64,000 bases of DNA, from contig DF239562.1 of assembly GCA_000507305.1 (NCBI GenBank), positions 62,001-126,000 of the forward strand. Direction: 5' to 3'. Position numbers and translations under genes: made by a program. This DNA is from Breviolum minutum Mf 1.05b.01. Its lineage: Eukaryota; Sar; Dinophyceae; Suessiales; Symbiodiniaceae. This document shows positions 1 to 12,400 of this stretch, one piece after another (the stretch's first letter is position 1; each line of letters starts with the position of its first letter). The notes beneath the pieces are model-generated. The model was given only the letters and a program-made list of their open reading frames with translations, was not told the origin of the DNA and made no database searches.

Positions 1-497
1 GGCAATAAATAAATGCATATACATAGAATATATGATATATATATATTTCAGGGTGACTTCATTTCCTAATTTTCCTAAAGTGAGATCCATCAACACGTTT
101 TGTTCCAAAAAAAAAGGTCCCAGGCACAAAATCAGAACTGCTCCAGCGCGAAAACAAGTGCGACAACCAAAGCGGTGCAATGCAAAGCCTCCAGGAATGG
201 TAAAGATTCCCTTGCACAATTGGAAAATGGCCCCAAGCCATGCAACACTATAGTCATTGGTATGAAATTCCTTGATAATCGCGGCATACATCACCTGAAG
301 TTCAAATTGTCACCCCCAAAAAAAACAGCCAAACGTTGGAAACACGATTGAAAACAAGGGAAAAATAGGTTTCAACAGGAGTAACACACACATGTGCTGT
401 CATGGATTGCTTTGTTCCAGAGTGGAAATATGACAAACGACTTCAGAATGATCCACCTGGTTGTGTTCAAAAAGCAACGACTGAGCTCTACGATCTG

Positions 498-1230
498 TCA
501 TACAGAGTCATACACAAAGGAAATTCGGAAACCATGCCGTAACCAAGAGACTGGTGGGGCCTGATAGGTTAAACCCGCAGTGACAAAGAACACGATCCAC
601 GCTGCACAGAGTTGTTGCCAATAGCGAACAAGTTCAGATGCTTTTAGCCACGCAGGCAAGCAGCAGGGTTTAGATGCGGAAACATCTTCAATGGCTGCAG
701 AGTGGACCATGTTTAGCTTCTCCGGCAGCAAAAGACTAAGGGGTGACATACAAGTGGCATCATTGCCTAAGTTCAAATTTGCAGCTACCAGTTTTTGGGT
801 GAGTTTGGTTGAGCCAAAATTGTAGCGAGAACAGCACATGTACATCAATGTGCATCATGAACTTCTGATATTATGGGCTTTCTTGGAGAAACCTTGCCAA
901 ACTCAAAGATAAACTCCCCCACCTCAACACCAGGGTTCAGGAAGGGGCTGGGAAAGCGGAGAAGCTTGACACAGCCATAATCATCACCTCCGCTTCTTCC
1001 AAGAACGTTGAAAAAACATCATCAATTTCCAGCAGTACCCTAAAAGTGATGGTTTGGAAGAGGATTTGAAAAACCATGGGGAATTTTGAGTGTATATTTT
1101 GGGAGATTTTCGACCAAAAGTCCAACTGCAGCTGAGATGCCAAAAGCCAACACCCCATCATGTGGAGCCTCAGACTGTAGAGGATCGAGATTTTCCAGGC
1201 ACTGGAATTATCAGAAAAATATATCTTCAT
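498..1230 (-). other. Possible minus-strand exons, unidentified
   Basis: Two open stretches on the minus strand look more like protein than their surroundings: about 520-780 (containing PLSLLLPEKLNMVHSAAIED) and about 940-1040 (VLLEIDDVFSTFLEEAEVMI, then a stop). The second is rich in acidic and hydrophobic residues, as in a helical segment. I recognise no family and cannot define splice sites. The shared minus orientation fits the other genes here, but these may be chance open frames. Confidence 0.2.
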
Positions 1231-1534
1231 AACTTTAAATCATGCCCTTTACTATCATACGTACCTTTCAAACAATCTTGTATACTTGCTACAGATGTGT
1301 CCATCTTCTCCTGGTTTCCCTATGGCATCTCCCTCAACTGCTGGAAGCATCCCTTGATCCCCTTAAGGCATCAACATATGCCTGGCAGGCCGAGTTGATG
1401 TCAGACCTGGACCGTCCCCGTCCAACACTTCACTCACTGGGGGACCCACCACAGGAAAGTCCAACAAAAAAACTCGCAGCAAATAGCTGAACATCATCCC
1501 TGAGAAAACATGTCTCTATTCATGTTCTAGATTC

Positions 1535-1661
1535 TAGTTGGTGGTTGTTTGACTCAACCCCATTTGAAGAATATTGAATATGCAACCCCGTCAAATTGGA
1601 TCATCTCTACAACGTTCGGGGTGAACTTATAATAATTAAAAAATATTTGAACACCACCTAC
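1535..1661 (+). mobile_element. MITE family A, copy A1
   Basis: Begins TAGTTGGTGGTTG and ends ACACCACCTA, with the family core (AAATTGGATC, ACGTTCGGGGTGAA, AAAAAATATTTGA). Family A elements are 100-125 bp, non-coding, with imperfect terminal inverted repeats GTTGGTGGTT / AACCACCAAC. A fragment of family C (GTTGATGGTTCAGAAATCCG) follows directly, so the two elements abut. Confidence 0.7.
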
Positions 1662-1832
1662 ATGTTGATGGTTCAGAAATCCGGCGTTCACCAGTTGATG
1701 TAGTAGATATCCCAGAATCCCTAAAGTTTTATACATCCATCTTTACGGTAGTTTACGGTGGTTGGCCTTGGGGTTTCTGGTTGCCATCAACTACGTAGGT
1801 ATTGTTTTTTTGGCCACATTTCTACATGCAAA

Positions 1833-1950
1833 ATAGGTGTTTCCAAAAATATGAATACCCCAACTTTGGATGGTGATTTATACTGGAAAGCCCTATTTTT
1901 TAATGGATGATTTTGGGGGGAAAACTTCCCACTATTTTTGGGTGTACATC
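1833..1950 (+). mobile_element. MITE family B, diverged copy B5
   Basis: Carries the family B left end (AGGTGTTTCCAAAAATA), the internal GGATGGTGATTTATACTGGA and ATGGATGATTTTGGGGGG, and a decayed right end (CTATTTTTGGGTGT). It is clearly related to the better copies at 2456, 11577 and 14339 but more diverged. Confidence 0.5.
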
Positions 1951-2169
1951 CTTCCATAATCTTCCATACACGTTAGAAACGACTCCCATGTCCTGACGAC
2001 GTTTTCCCGGGTTCCCCAAACGCATCATAATTTGGATCACTCCAAAGTCCCACCACCGGCCATCCAAGGACCTTGACGCTTCGCTTCGGATTAGACGGCG
2101 GACGTCCACGACGCGTCCGAAAAAATCCACAGGGTGAAACCCGGGTTCCAACAAAACGGATGACATGAT

Positions 2170-2303
2170 ACTGTTGATGGTTCAGAAATCCGGCGAGAAA
2201 ACCACCATGGATATATGGATATGTTTGAAACCTTTTGTAAATATAGTGGTAGATAAACTACCAAGCTCAACTGGTGCTTGCCAGATTTCTGAACCATCAA
2301 CAC
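2170..2303. mobile_element. MITE family C, copy C2
   Basis: Terminal inverted repeats are easy to see: left end ACTGTTGATGGTTCAGAAAT, right end ATTTCTGAACCATCAACACT. The 90-bp interior has no coding signal. Related copies lie at 4746, 6929 and 19077, with a fragment at 1661-1700. No transposase of this family is present, so it is presumably non-autonomous. Confidence 0.7.
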
Positions 2304-2455
2304 TACCATTATAGACATTTGATGTCATGTCTGTAGCAATGGTATACTTGTAGTCTAAAAAAATGTGGTTCAAAACGCATGAAACCATCGAAGATTTTTG
2401 GTGTTTTTCAACTGATAAAGTGTCCTTGTTGACCTTTTCCACCAAAAAGATACGT

Positions 2456-2578
2456 ATATGGGTGTTTCCGAAAATAGGGGGAAACCCCCCAAAATGGATG
2501 GTTTATAATGGAAATCCCTATTTTTCAATGGATGATTTGGGGGGAAAACCCCCCTATTTTTCGGAAACACCCATATAG
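2456..2578. mobile_element. MITE family B, copy B1
   Basis: Long inverted repeat: ATATGGGTGTTTCCGAAAAT at the left and ATTTTTCGGAAACACCCATA at the right, continuing inward as runs of G and C. The interior GGATGGTTTATAATGGAAA is diagnostic of the family. The arms could form a strong hairpin in RNA. Open frames here are shadows of the inverted repeat. Confidence 0.75.
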
Positions 2579-3682
2579 ACTGTATGCCAACCTCAGGCTC
2601 CAACACAAGTCCAAGGCGTTTGCCACCTCGAAACAGGTGGAAAAAGTTGAGGGCCAAACATGGATGTCGTTGTTTGTCCCCCAACAACAGCACACTATCA
2701 CAAGTAAACACCCACGTTGATTTTGAGGTAGGAACATCTTCAACCAAGGGAATCTATAAGATCCAGGTTTTTTAATCATTTTTTTCAGGTAAGACAAACA
2801 TAGATCGTACACAAACCATCTTTCTTTGACACTCAGAAGCTTTCAAGCCTCAACTAAAATCCAGATTGGATGTCACGGGAATTCGTCGGTTAAACACGTC
2901 AGGCAGAAAAAAGCTGGCCCGCCTGGTATCTCTGAAAACACTATGGGAACGTTGCAAGGTGCCATCCTGCAATTTTGGGACTCATCACTTTGCCATGGCA
3001 TCTTGTCATGGCTCTGTCACGAGTGACTCTCGCACATTCGTCTCATGTCAAGTGCGAGACTGGAAACATAGCTAGCGGGAAACATGTAACGAACTCAGGG
3101 CTGCAAAAAAGAAAAACATGAGGTCCTTGGTGCTCCAATGCAACATCTGACAATCTTTGGAGTTGGACATGACATAACGCCTGAAGAGATTCACAGAAGA
3201 TGTTTTTCCAACCATCATCAGCAAAATGACCGTGATCATGTGCTCCTTCACCATCCACCACGATTTCTATTAACCACCCAAAAGGTGTGTGACTATCCCT
3301 TTCAGCAAATCGATGCTTGTCTTGTCGGGGCCCCTAACGAATCAGCAGAAAACATCACGGACACAACGCTGGAGGTGTTGCCCGAGAGAATGCGTTGCAA
3401 GGTGACCTGGGGGTCAAACATGTCAGACTTCGGAGACCAAAAGCTTGAGTTTAACAAAAACATGCACTCAACAACCATCACATTCGCACAAAATAGATAC
3501 GAGTAGCTAGGTAACTGTTTTTTTGCAAATGAAAAAACATCCCTTGCATGCTATGATGTTCTTTTAAATTACTTTAAAAAGATATTATCCAACACATTTT
3601 TTTTGTTGCTTTGCGTGGCAAGTTAAAAAATTGGCGAGGCAATGATCTGCTTGGAAATGCGACCCACCGGACGACTGACCGC

Positions 3683-3807
3683 ACTGAAAGGATCGATGGC
3701 GATCGCCACTCGCAAAAGGTGGAGAAAAGTAAGGGGCCATGATAAACCAAGCCTAATGGGAGTGGAGTGGCTATATTGCCATCTATCCTTTCAAAAGGTG
3801 GTATAAA
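3683..3807. mobile_element. MITE family D, copy D1
   Basis: Shares the block GATCGCCACT...AAAAGGTGGAG...AAGGGGCCATGATAA with copies at 37601 and 58531 (the latter inverted). Ends are ACTGAAAGGATCGATGG and CCATCTATCCTTTCAAAAGG, an imperfect inverted repeat. Non-coding. Confidence 0.65.
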
Positions 3808-3900
3808 TGACGGAAACATCCATCAGAATGCATGCTACCAAAATTGAAAGCTTTAGAAATATGATTCTTAGTTAGAATTTTCTAGAATTCCAAATGCAAC

Positions 3901-4018
3901 CTAGTTGGTGGTTGTTTCACCAACCCCAATTGAAAAATATGCAACCGTTTTTTATTGGATCCATCTTCCCCAAAAGTTCGGGATGAAAATAAAAAATCTT
4001 TGAGTTGCCACCAACTAG
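3901..4018 (+). mobile_element. MITE family A, copy A2
   Basis: Complete-looking copy with symmetrical ends CTAGTTGGTGG and CCACCAACTAG. The interior CATCTTCCCCAAAAGTTCGG matches the family core. Confidence 0.75.
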
Positions 4019-4639
4019 CAACATTGGTCATCCTGGGATGCGATATTTGAACTCGTCCTTGGCTGAGGTTGTCTTAGCCCTCGACACGTGATTCATCGTC
4101 AATGTGCAACAAATACACCTGCAAACACATCAACTAAGGGCTTCTGACAGTAAGGGAATCCACACATAAAACCGACATTTCGCTAAAGTTGGTGAATGCG
4201 AATTATGGTGTTTTTCCCCCCAAGGTTTTTTTCCCAATGGATGGTGGGACCTTATGCAGTCGGTTGAAGGGTTTCAGGTACTCACTTTTGCATCCCCAAA
4301 AAGTTGGACTCCTAATAGCATTCAACAAGGGGAAATGTCAATGGCGAGCTTTCGTTGTCTCTTGGATATCACACTTGTTGGAAGTCCCGATTTGCTTTTT
4401 GTCCGCTGATATTTAAGGAGATTCAAACAATTGATGGAGGAAGACATGATAGTAAATATCAATACAATTGTATATATCAAAAGTGTATAATTTACAATAT
4501 ATATATATTACATATATAATTGCATCATCATATACATCATAATTGATTGGTGTATAAAATCATGTACGTTTTTCTCCGCTGTACCTATGTATAATATTTC
4601 CCTTCCAGCTTGTTGACATCTTCTCTTCCCGTTTCGGTT

Positions 4640-4745
4640 TAACGGCCTGCTGATCCCACGATCCCGCAGCTAAATAGCGGCCGCAGGGGCTGAAGCGAAG
4701 CGAACTGATCTGCCTCGGTGTCCAATGCAAAGATATTGCACCCAT
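4640..4745 (-). CDS. WD40-repeat exon (partial gene)
   Basis: Read on the minus strand, this stretch gives QISSLRFSPCGRYLAAGSWD, an excellent match to one WD40 blade (I..L.FSPdG..LA.GS.D). WD40 blades form beta-propellers that act as protein-docking platforms; this blade type also occurs in EML-like microtubule-associated proteins. Only one blade is recognisable, and I could not find the flanking exons among the surrounding repeats. It may share a gene with other minus-strand exons below 9 kb. Exon ends are not determined. Confidence 0.5.
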
Positions 4746-4851
4746 ACTGTTGATGGAAGAAATCCTGCACCACCTGGGATGGTTGAAACCCTATAGATAA
4801 AGGGATAATCATCATCCTTGGTGGTTAGCCGGATTTTGTGCTGTCAACAGT
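4746..4851. mobile_element. MITE family C, copy C3
   Basis: Ends ACTGTTGATGGAAGAAATCC and GCCGGATTTTGTGCTGTCAACAGT-like (last bases GTCAACAGT) form an inverted repeat. The first 36 bases are shared with the copy at 19077, so these two form a subfamily. Confidence 0.7.
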
Positions 4852-5075
4852 AACTATATACATCTATACATACTACAAATTAATATATCAAATCCCCTGG
4901 AAATATCTGGAACATAAAATCACCACCATTGCAAAACCTGAAAGAAAAAGAAAAGGTGCTGGGCTCCTTGCTCCGAGGCACGGGAGAGCCTGGGGGTTTT
5001 CCCCTCCATTTTGTTTGGTTGTGAGATGTCAGGATGTCTAAGGATGGCTAACATACATGAACCCTGATTTTGTAT

Positions 5076-5180
5076 TACACCCTGGAAAATTAACATGGAC
5101 CATAATCATGGAGGTTTGGAAGATCACTTTCCTTTCTAAATGGGTGATTTGTAGGTTCCATGTTAATCTTCCAGGGTGTA
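5076..5180. mobile_element. Foldback element, family E, copy E1
   Basis: Left arm ACACCCTGGAAAATTAACAT and right arm ATGTTAATCTTCCAGGGTGT are near-perfect inverted repeats around a roughly 60-bp interior. The same ends (ACACCC..AAGATTAAC) recur at 21747-21867. A family A MITE starts 28 bp downstream. Confidence 0.7.
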
Positions 5181-5207
5181 TAGTTGTTGTAATGTTGTTG
5201 TATATCA

Positions 5208-5310
5208 TAGTTGGTGGTTGAACCAACCCCGTCTGAAAAATATGCTCGTCAAATTGGACCTTTTCCCCAAGTAGGGGTAAAAATACAAAAAAAATGAAAC
5301 CACCACCCAG
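5208..5310 (+). mobile_element. MITE family A, copy A3
   Basis: TAGTTGGTGGTTGAACCAAC at the left and GAAACCACCACC at the right, with the core GTCAAATTGGACC and CCCCAAGTAGGGGT. Typical family A length. Confidence 0.75.
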
Positions 5311-5319
5311 GTATATTTG

Positions 5320-6900
5320 TGTATAATTATTTATTGTGCACCTGTTTTGTTTCCTCTTCTGGTGGTAACATCAGTCTCAAAACTCAAAACTACGTCAAGT
5401 TGTTGCAAAGTCTCGTCTTTCCATTGAGAAGCCAAACATATTTCTCTAAAAGTACCCAGATTTTTTGGGTGTCCCATTTTTGATGTCATGACACACATCT
5501 ACCACAACCCAACGTGACCCGTCACAACCGATAAAAGTGGGAAGTTCTACAGGCGGCCTCTCACGAAAAGTTGGCTGCAGGGATGGAAAGTGATTCACCT
5601 GTCAGAGTCGACCCACATACCCGTGGGAGCATAACGAAAGCATCTCAAACGGGGAGGGAATTTTCCTCCAGACCTCCAGCATGCCTTTGTCCATGCCCAC
5701 TGCCAAAAGTGAGCCATCCTGTCACAAAGTTGTGGGAGGGTTTTCACACAAAAAAACCTTGAAATTCGAATCAAAACCAAAAAACAGACTTGAGTCGTGG
5801 TTCATCAGATTCACCACCAAACATTTTTTTCTTAATATCCAGTGCGAGTTTTCCACAACTGAAAAAGGGATTCCTTCACCAATTGACCTTCACCATTGTG
5901 GAAAATCACTGCCCCCCTTGGGTTACCCTGCAATGGGTTGAAAGGCTAAAGACCATGCAGGAAGCTCTGCTCTGAGCACCTGAAACAGCATGCATTGGCA
6001 AGGAGAAAACACAACATGTCGTGATGATCCAATATGTCGTGTAAAATTAACGATTTGATGATAAGCATAGAGAACCATATTTCCAAACTAAGGTTGCCTA
6101 ACCTCTTCCTAGTGTGTACAGCTGTTAGCGAATCAGAAAAAGCAATAAAAAGCAGGTAGCATAGCAGCGTACAATAGTAGTGAAAAAAAGTGACTGGCTT
6201 TGCCTTTCCAAATCAAAATCACCCACAAAATCATGGTAAACATATGCCAACCATCAGCCTGTGAGAATAACACGGAATGCAAAAAATGGCAATAATCTGC
6301 TGCCTTGCCAACTGCTGGCTTATGATCTGCCACATTCCAAAAGCGAACTTCCCCTCGAACACCGGAAGTGGCCTGTGGTGATTCAATGGGTGTTGTCTGT
6401 CAACACCCTGAAGGAACAAACTGACGATCAGCAGAACCAACTCCTTGCACTTCTTTTTTTACCTCCAAAAAGTCTGGATTCCGAATATGGTGGTGTAAAT
6501 GATGATGAAACTCATGCTACTGGGCCCAGCAACATCAGCACCAGGATTCCCAGGTTTTCCGTTGGATTTGGTGGTTTGGTTGGATTCACGGGCAATTATC
6601 CCATGATCCGCAACTCATGTGTTACATTTTTACCCCTTTTTTTAGCAGGTACTGCAGTAAAGGAATTAATCATACTGCCTGTTCCTGGCTTCCAAGAAAG
6701 GATCTGAACCCATATTCCAAGCAACTCTGACTAAAGGCAATGATTTTTTCCATGATATCAAGATGCTAAGTTAAATGCTTACCGTTAGGTGACCATTGGT
6801 CACAAGCTGATCTCAACCAATTGACGCAACGGCAACTTGCTATCAGTCCCAGGCACCAGGATAGCCAAGGTCGGGTGGAAGGCCAACCCCCAAGCCTGCT
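5320..6900. other. No gene recognised
   Basis: Several 60-150 codon open frames occur on both strands, but none shows a recognisable domain, and their compositions (runs of Lys, Phe and His) fit A/T-rich intronic DNA. I see no convincing exon and no element in this stretch. Confidence 0.4.
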
Positions 6901-6928
6901 ACAGTAGGTGTTTTCACCATCCCAACAT

Positions 6929-7054
6929 ACGGCGTTGATGGTTCGTTCAGAAATCCGGCGCAAAAAAACCAGTTGAGATCCCACCATTTTTTTCAGGGTA
7001 AAAAGCACCATCCAAACGGTGCTTGGCCTTGGGATTTCTGAACTCATCAACCGT
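6929..7054. mobile_element. MITE family C, copy C4
   Basis: Left end ACGGCGTTGATGG, then GTTCAGAAATCCGGCG; right end GGGATTTCTGAACTCATCAA then CCGT. This is an imperfect inverted repeat of the family C type. The 'GTTCGTTCAG' in the left arm is a short internal duplication. Confidence 0.6.
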
Positions 7055-7787
7055 ATTTCGGACCACAAATCAAGGCCGACCTTTTTTTTTTTCGGGGCCC
7101 GAAAAATTTCGGCCATTTCCTTCGGGCCATGATTCGGGTTGGTTTTTCCCCCAAAAATCACCGATAAAAAAAACCGGACCTGTGCAGCTTAGATAAATAT
7201 GGCCATTCAAAAACACCTAGGGAAAAAAATGCCAACATGAATAAACTCACTGCGGCCTCATTGCTATGCGACACTTGCAAGACGCGGAGCAGCCTCAGAA
7301 AATGGAACCCATGAGAAATGTCGTTGGGGAAAAGGTTGAACTTGTGTATGTTAAACTTGATGCCATTTCAATAACATTTAAACCACTGAAAAAATATCTC
7401 CATCACACTGGTTGGTCAAAGGTCGCACAGGGATTCTCCTGATGGGCAAATATTAATCCCCATAACCACGGGTAATACAATTCCCTATGACCTAAGCGAA
7501 CACTTACTTAGCGACATGAGGATGTTTTCCTGTAATCCATTCTGTCAGGACATGCACCTTTTATTACAGTAATTTTCCGTCTCATTCTGGTGACCTTATG
7601 CTCAGTGTACAAATATATAACATACATACCATACAAATATACCACATTGCTTCATGTTGTAAAACATACCATACTTGGTACCCCTGAAACTTGCTGAAGG
7701 GTGAGTCGAATCAAAGCTTGCATTCATAAACAAAACAAAATCCCATAATAGGATTCCCATGGGACGAACCGAATATTTATGCCCACT

Positions 7788-7900
7788 ACCCTCCCTGACT
7801 CCCTGAATCTAAAATAGCACCTGAAAATAGGCATTCTCAAAACTAAGGTATAGTTTCCCAACCATCCATTTCCAGGTGCTATGCTAGTTTCAGGGAGGGT
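7788..7900. mobile_element. Foldback element F2
   Basis: Left arm ACCCTCCCTGA, then CTAAAATAGCACCTGAAA; right arm TCCAGGTGCTATGCTAG then TTTCAGGGAGGGT. The left arm contains a short duplication (CTCCCTGA) absent from the right arm. Non-coding. Confidence 0.65.
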
Positions 7901-7941
7901 ATTTTAGCATAAAAATCAACCATGAATCAGTAGCCGCTTCT

Positions 7942-8082
7942 GGTTCCCTTAATAGGTGGTAGGCGATATATAATCACCCGAGTGGCAGTATATACCACTT
8001 ATATATCACTTACGAGTATAAACGAGTATATACATTGCCAATTGGATGATTCTATTGCTACCTACCACCTATTGAGGGAACC
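7942..8082. mobile_element. Foldback element F3
   Basis: GGTTCCCTTAATAGGTGGTA at the left and TACCACCTATTGAGGGAACC at the right form a nearly perfect inverted repeat of over 20 bp around an A/T-rich core. It lies 41 bp after element F2. Confidence 0.7.
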
Positions 8083-8411
8083 AGGAAACTCCATTGAACG
8101 AATTTGGATCGGTTTTTCTATACCGGACTCGGTATAGACCATGGGTCGAAAATCCGTCAAGCCGGGAAAATCTCTCAGGGTGTCCCGTGCTGCTGGCGTG
8201 TGTAGTCCACCAGAAACAAGGCCTTAAGAGTCAACACCGTACCGTCACCACCAGGACTCTGGGAAGGTTTCGGGCCCTTCGGAATTTCCTCGCCAAGTCA
8301 CATGATTGGAGGAGCCAAAAACTGCCAAATGCTTTCGCCTCGGGGATTTCGTTCGACAAAAAAAGGGACGAAACAAAATCCACCAACCAACAAATCTCCA
8401 CGGTATCTGGG

Positions 8412-8535
8412 ATGTCCATGGTACGAGTACTTAGTAACTGGATTATAACCTCAATATAAGTAGGTTGTAAGTTCCCTAAACAGGCTTATTATAACCCAAC
8501 TTACCAACTAGTTACTAACTTCCATGGACACCCTA
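8412..8535. mobile_element. Foldback element F4
   Basis: Ends GGGATGTCCATGG and CCATGGACACCC, with inner arms TTAGTAACTGG and CTAGTTACTAAC. The interior contains a second pairing (AACCTCAATATAAGTAGGTT / AACCCAACTTACC). Non-coding, MITE-like. Confidence 0.6.
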
Positions 8536-9360
8536 GTACCTAATATCACCAGCCACATCACGCATGTGCGAAAGGCGCAGGGATTGTTTTGTTATTGGCC
8601 ACGCAATGCCAAGTTTCAGTATTTTTTCCAACGACATTCCATCATCGCAAAACTTTGCTGAACGTGTTTAGTGAAGCAAATAACAAGGAGTGCATGTATT
8701 TTCCAAACAAAACAAGACATCCAAACCTCCAAATTTCTTTGCAAATGCCAAGGCTCACAGTGACAGAGTTCAACCGTGCTGTTGAAGTGCTACAAAAGGC
8801 CTCAACAAAATCGCTGAAACCCAGGGGTGTTTCACCGGGGGAAACACCGGGCCTGTGCTTCGCCGCCGAGCTCTGCAAAACGAAGCTCCTCCTCTTGTTT
8901 TTGGCACTTTTTTTTTTTCAAAAAAAAACATCCAAGTCCGAATTTTTTCAAATTTCCCACTGCAGCAAGAGGCAGGCGAAGTTGTTTTCCGCTGCAGGTT
9001 TTTTGCCCCAACTCTGTTTTGCTACGCTCAGCCAATCTCAATGACAGATGTGATTGAAACCTCTTGATGTGGTAAAGTCTGCATTCCTTGAGAGGCCAAT
9101 GCCCGTCGCAAATACCTGACACATATTGGATTTCACACGGCCATTTTTGTCAAAAAAGTGTTCAAACCAAAGCAGTGACTACTTAAAACATACCGACATT
9201 CGAAATATATATATATATACATAAATAGATTCCGTTACCACATTAAGTACAATTAAAGTATACACACACACAAAGCTCAGCAATAGTACTTGCAAATCGT
9301 GCCTTGGTAATCCCAGTCAATCATTAAAGCTAATCTTCTCAATGAGTCCCCAAAAAAGAT

Positions 9361-9459
9361 TACCATGGGAACCCAAAACCATGAAATTTGAAGGTTTTAC
9401 ACCCGCAGTATATGGGTTATAACCCCTAAAAATGAAGGAAATGTGGGTTCCCATGGTAC
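9361..9459. mobile_element. Foldback element F5
   Basis: TACCATGGGAACCCA at the left and TGGGTTCCCATGGTA at the right are perfect 15-bp inverted repeats around a 70-bp interior that itself pairs (GGTTTTACACC / GGGTTATAACCCC). It lies at the 3' edge of the hydrolase gene and may affect its last exon or 3' UTR. Confidence 0.7.
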
Positions 9460-12400
9460 ATTTTGACTCAACAAAAACCACCCCCAACCAAAATGAGCCA
9501 ACTTTTCTTGTCGGTCCAGCCGCATGTGGTCGTGCTGTTTCTGAAGCGGCCAAGTTGATTGTTTCCATTCTTCCTCTTCTTGTGTTGGGTGACCGTAGAA
9601 GCGAAGCTGATCATTTCTCACCCGCAAAGAGAATTTCTCGAAGATGTACTTGGTGTAATCCAAATCTGATCCCGGATGAAGAAAACTGGTATCATCTGGT
9701 GCAATGTGCCCTGGGACATCATGATCCATGGCGTGCACGAGGCAATGCTCCACAACATGACCATCATAGCAACCTGTCCAGACCTCAACTTGCCACCGTT
9801 TCACCAGTGGAAAACAACATCATCGATTGGAAATCCGTTTTAAATTAGAGGGCACCCGAAAGATCTCCGCAACTTCAAATTAGAAATTCATTATAAATCA
9901 TTATTCAATATAAATCAAACAACATGTCTCAACTTTGTCCTTAATAGCACTTTGAGCATCTCATCATTAATATCAAGAAGATTATCAACAGATTCTCCCA
10001 ATGATTTGCATCCAAGCATCTGTGCAGTTCACTGTGGCGGATTTGCGGCGAAATTCATGATCCTCACATCGGCTTTGTTTTGCTGAAGTCCCTGCAACCA
10101 GGTCGCCGTCGATAACACATTTGATACTGTCGCTGGTTCCACAAAAACCTCATGGAAATCGCGCGCGAAAGAAATATCATGAAGTATGAAGTAATCATTC
10201 TTCAAGTCAAATTTTACCACATCAATTAGAAACAAATTAAGAATCACAACAAATTTTTTTTCAATCACAAAATGTGTTTAACACCAAGATGCTAATGTAC
10301 GTGGTTGGTACAGCATCATCACAGGACCTTTCAGAGATCCCGTTGTTTACAACAGGGAGGACGACTCCATGATTCAAAGGTGCCCCAATTGTAGAGAAGC
10401 CTTGGAACTGCCAACTCCGAAAACCTTGGTCGATTTTTCCCATGCGGCCGAGATGCAACCATCCCGTTTTGGCATTTTTGGCCCCGAGAGTTGAGGTTTT
10501 GGAAATCGCAACAAACGATTCGGGCATAACGAAATTTCCATGTTTTTTTTTGTAAACACAAAATCATCCTTTGACATATACACAACGTGTGGCTTGCCTC
10601 GTTGGACAGACATATTTTTAGCTTCGGAAAAAGCGAGCCTTGGATCGCGATTCCTATTTTGGGACCCGTGATCTGAAATGTGATCTTTATGTATGGAAAA
10701 ACATCATATCATATCATCAATACAAGTAGCAAACAAAAACATCAAAAAACACTCTTGGCTGACGGGGCGCTTTTTTTCAAACTTCGGGATCAGTTGGGTC
10801 AAACACCGGCTAGTGACTAGTGAGTTAGCTGGTTGGCTAGCTAACTCAAGGGATTATGTCGGATTTCTTGGCAAATTTGGAGGGCCGGTGGCTCTCCAAC
10901 AAATTCAGATTCAATTCTGCCTTTGATTGCCTGAATTGTCACCTCTTTCGTTTAAAGTTGATGTAGGCTGATGGAAGACTGAAGGCTCCCTGACTTATCC
11001 TTTATAATTATAGGTGATCCTTGCCTTACGTGACCACAGCGGCTCATCCGTTTACTCAGCCTCATCCACTTGGCAACTCGTTCTTTTATTCTCTGATACT
11101 TTTCGTTGCTCCATGTCGTAGTTGTCTTTAGTTTCTGCATCGTTTCATTCTGGAGGACTGAAAACCCAGTCCTAGCAGGTTAGTTTGGACCTGTTTTCTT
11201 GCCATCCACTGCAGCTGCCATCATCAAATTACTACTCCCACAACATCACCGGAAACTCGTGATTTCCGTTGCACGAATCTTCAGGTTGAAGAGCGAAGCG
11301 AGATCCACTTTCGCCCGTGGCTGTGGAAACCAACCCACCCAAAACATCAGTCCTACGGTTTTTTTTACGTGTCGACTCGGGGATGTGCGAAAAAATAGCT
11401 CACCCTGGTGTTTTTTTCAAACAACTATTTGTTGCTAGTTGGTGATTGAACCAACCCCAATTAGAAAAATACGCGCAAGTCAAATTGGTTGGGTTCATCT
11501 TCCCCTAAATAGGGATGAACATAAACAAATAAACACATGATTGAAACCACAACCCAAATTATTATGCATAGATTCAGATATGGCTGTTTCCGAAAATGGT
11601 GGTACCCCAAAATGGATGGTTTATAATGGAAAACCCCTATTAAAATGGATGATTTGGGGGTACCCCTATTTTCGGAAACACCCATATAGATTGTGAGATC
11701 TCTGGGACGATCTTTCATTTTTTTGTGCCTTTCACGGATCGGCCTTTTCACTGGAACACCATCTTCCCAATCGCCAAAGAACATGCAAGATCTTGAATGA
11801 ATGTACCACCAAAACTGAAGCCACCCGCAAAAACCTGCTGGGTGAAAAAAAAACCCAAGTTTTTGGAAGATTTCGGAAGGTTGCCTACACAAAGGTTTGG
11901 TGAGAAGAACGTAATAATCTCGGTCATTCGGAGACATTAAAAGTCTTGAAAAAACACCGGACCTAGCAAGAGTTCTTCTTTCGCTGCTGACTCCGAGTCA
12001 GAAGGGTTTGGATGGCCAAATGGAGTATGTCTGCCAAAACAAACGGAGATTGAGATTGTCATGTTGAAGCCTTTACAGAAACCACCCCCATCGGTTTTTT
12101 GTTTACGCCTTCGAAGTGTCAATACAGCTTTGACTCTTCATCCAATCAAAGATTGCATCCACCATGTCCAAATTGAGGTCAAGTTTTTGTGGCCAAAAAC
12201 CACACGCTCTCTCCTGGCAACATGTGCGTCAGTGTCATGACTGTTGCACGATGAAAAGGGCCAACTAACCCCACAACTTTCCACTTTTGCCATACACCCC
12301 TCAAGTTTAACAGCTCGCCCCTGAAAATGAGTCTTCCCAAAAGGAAAGGCTTGTCTACCTTTCCCATCATTTTTCAGGGGCAAACTCGCTGTGAAACTTC

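Noticed and set aside
8589..9122. Overlapping plus- and minus-strand frames around 8.6-9.1 kb as genes
   Set aside because: No domain, low-complexity Phe/Lys runs, and both strands equally open; no support.
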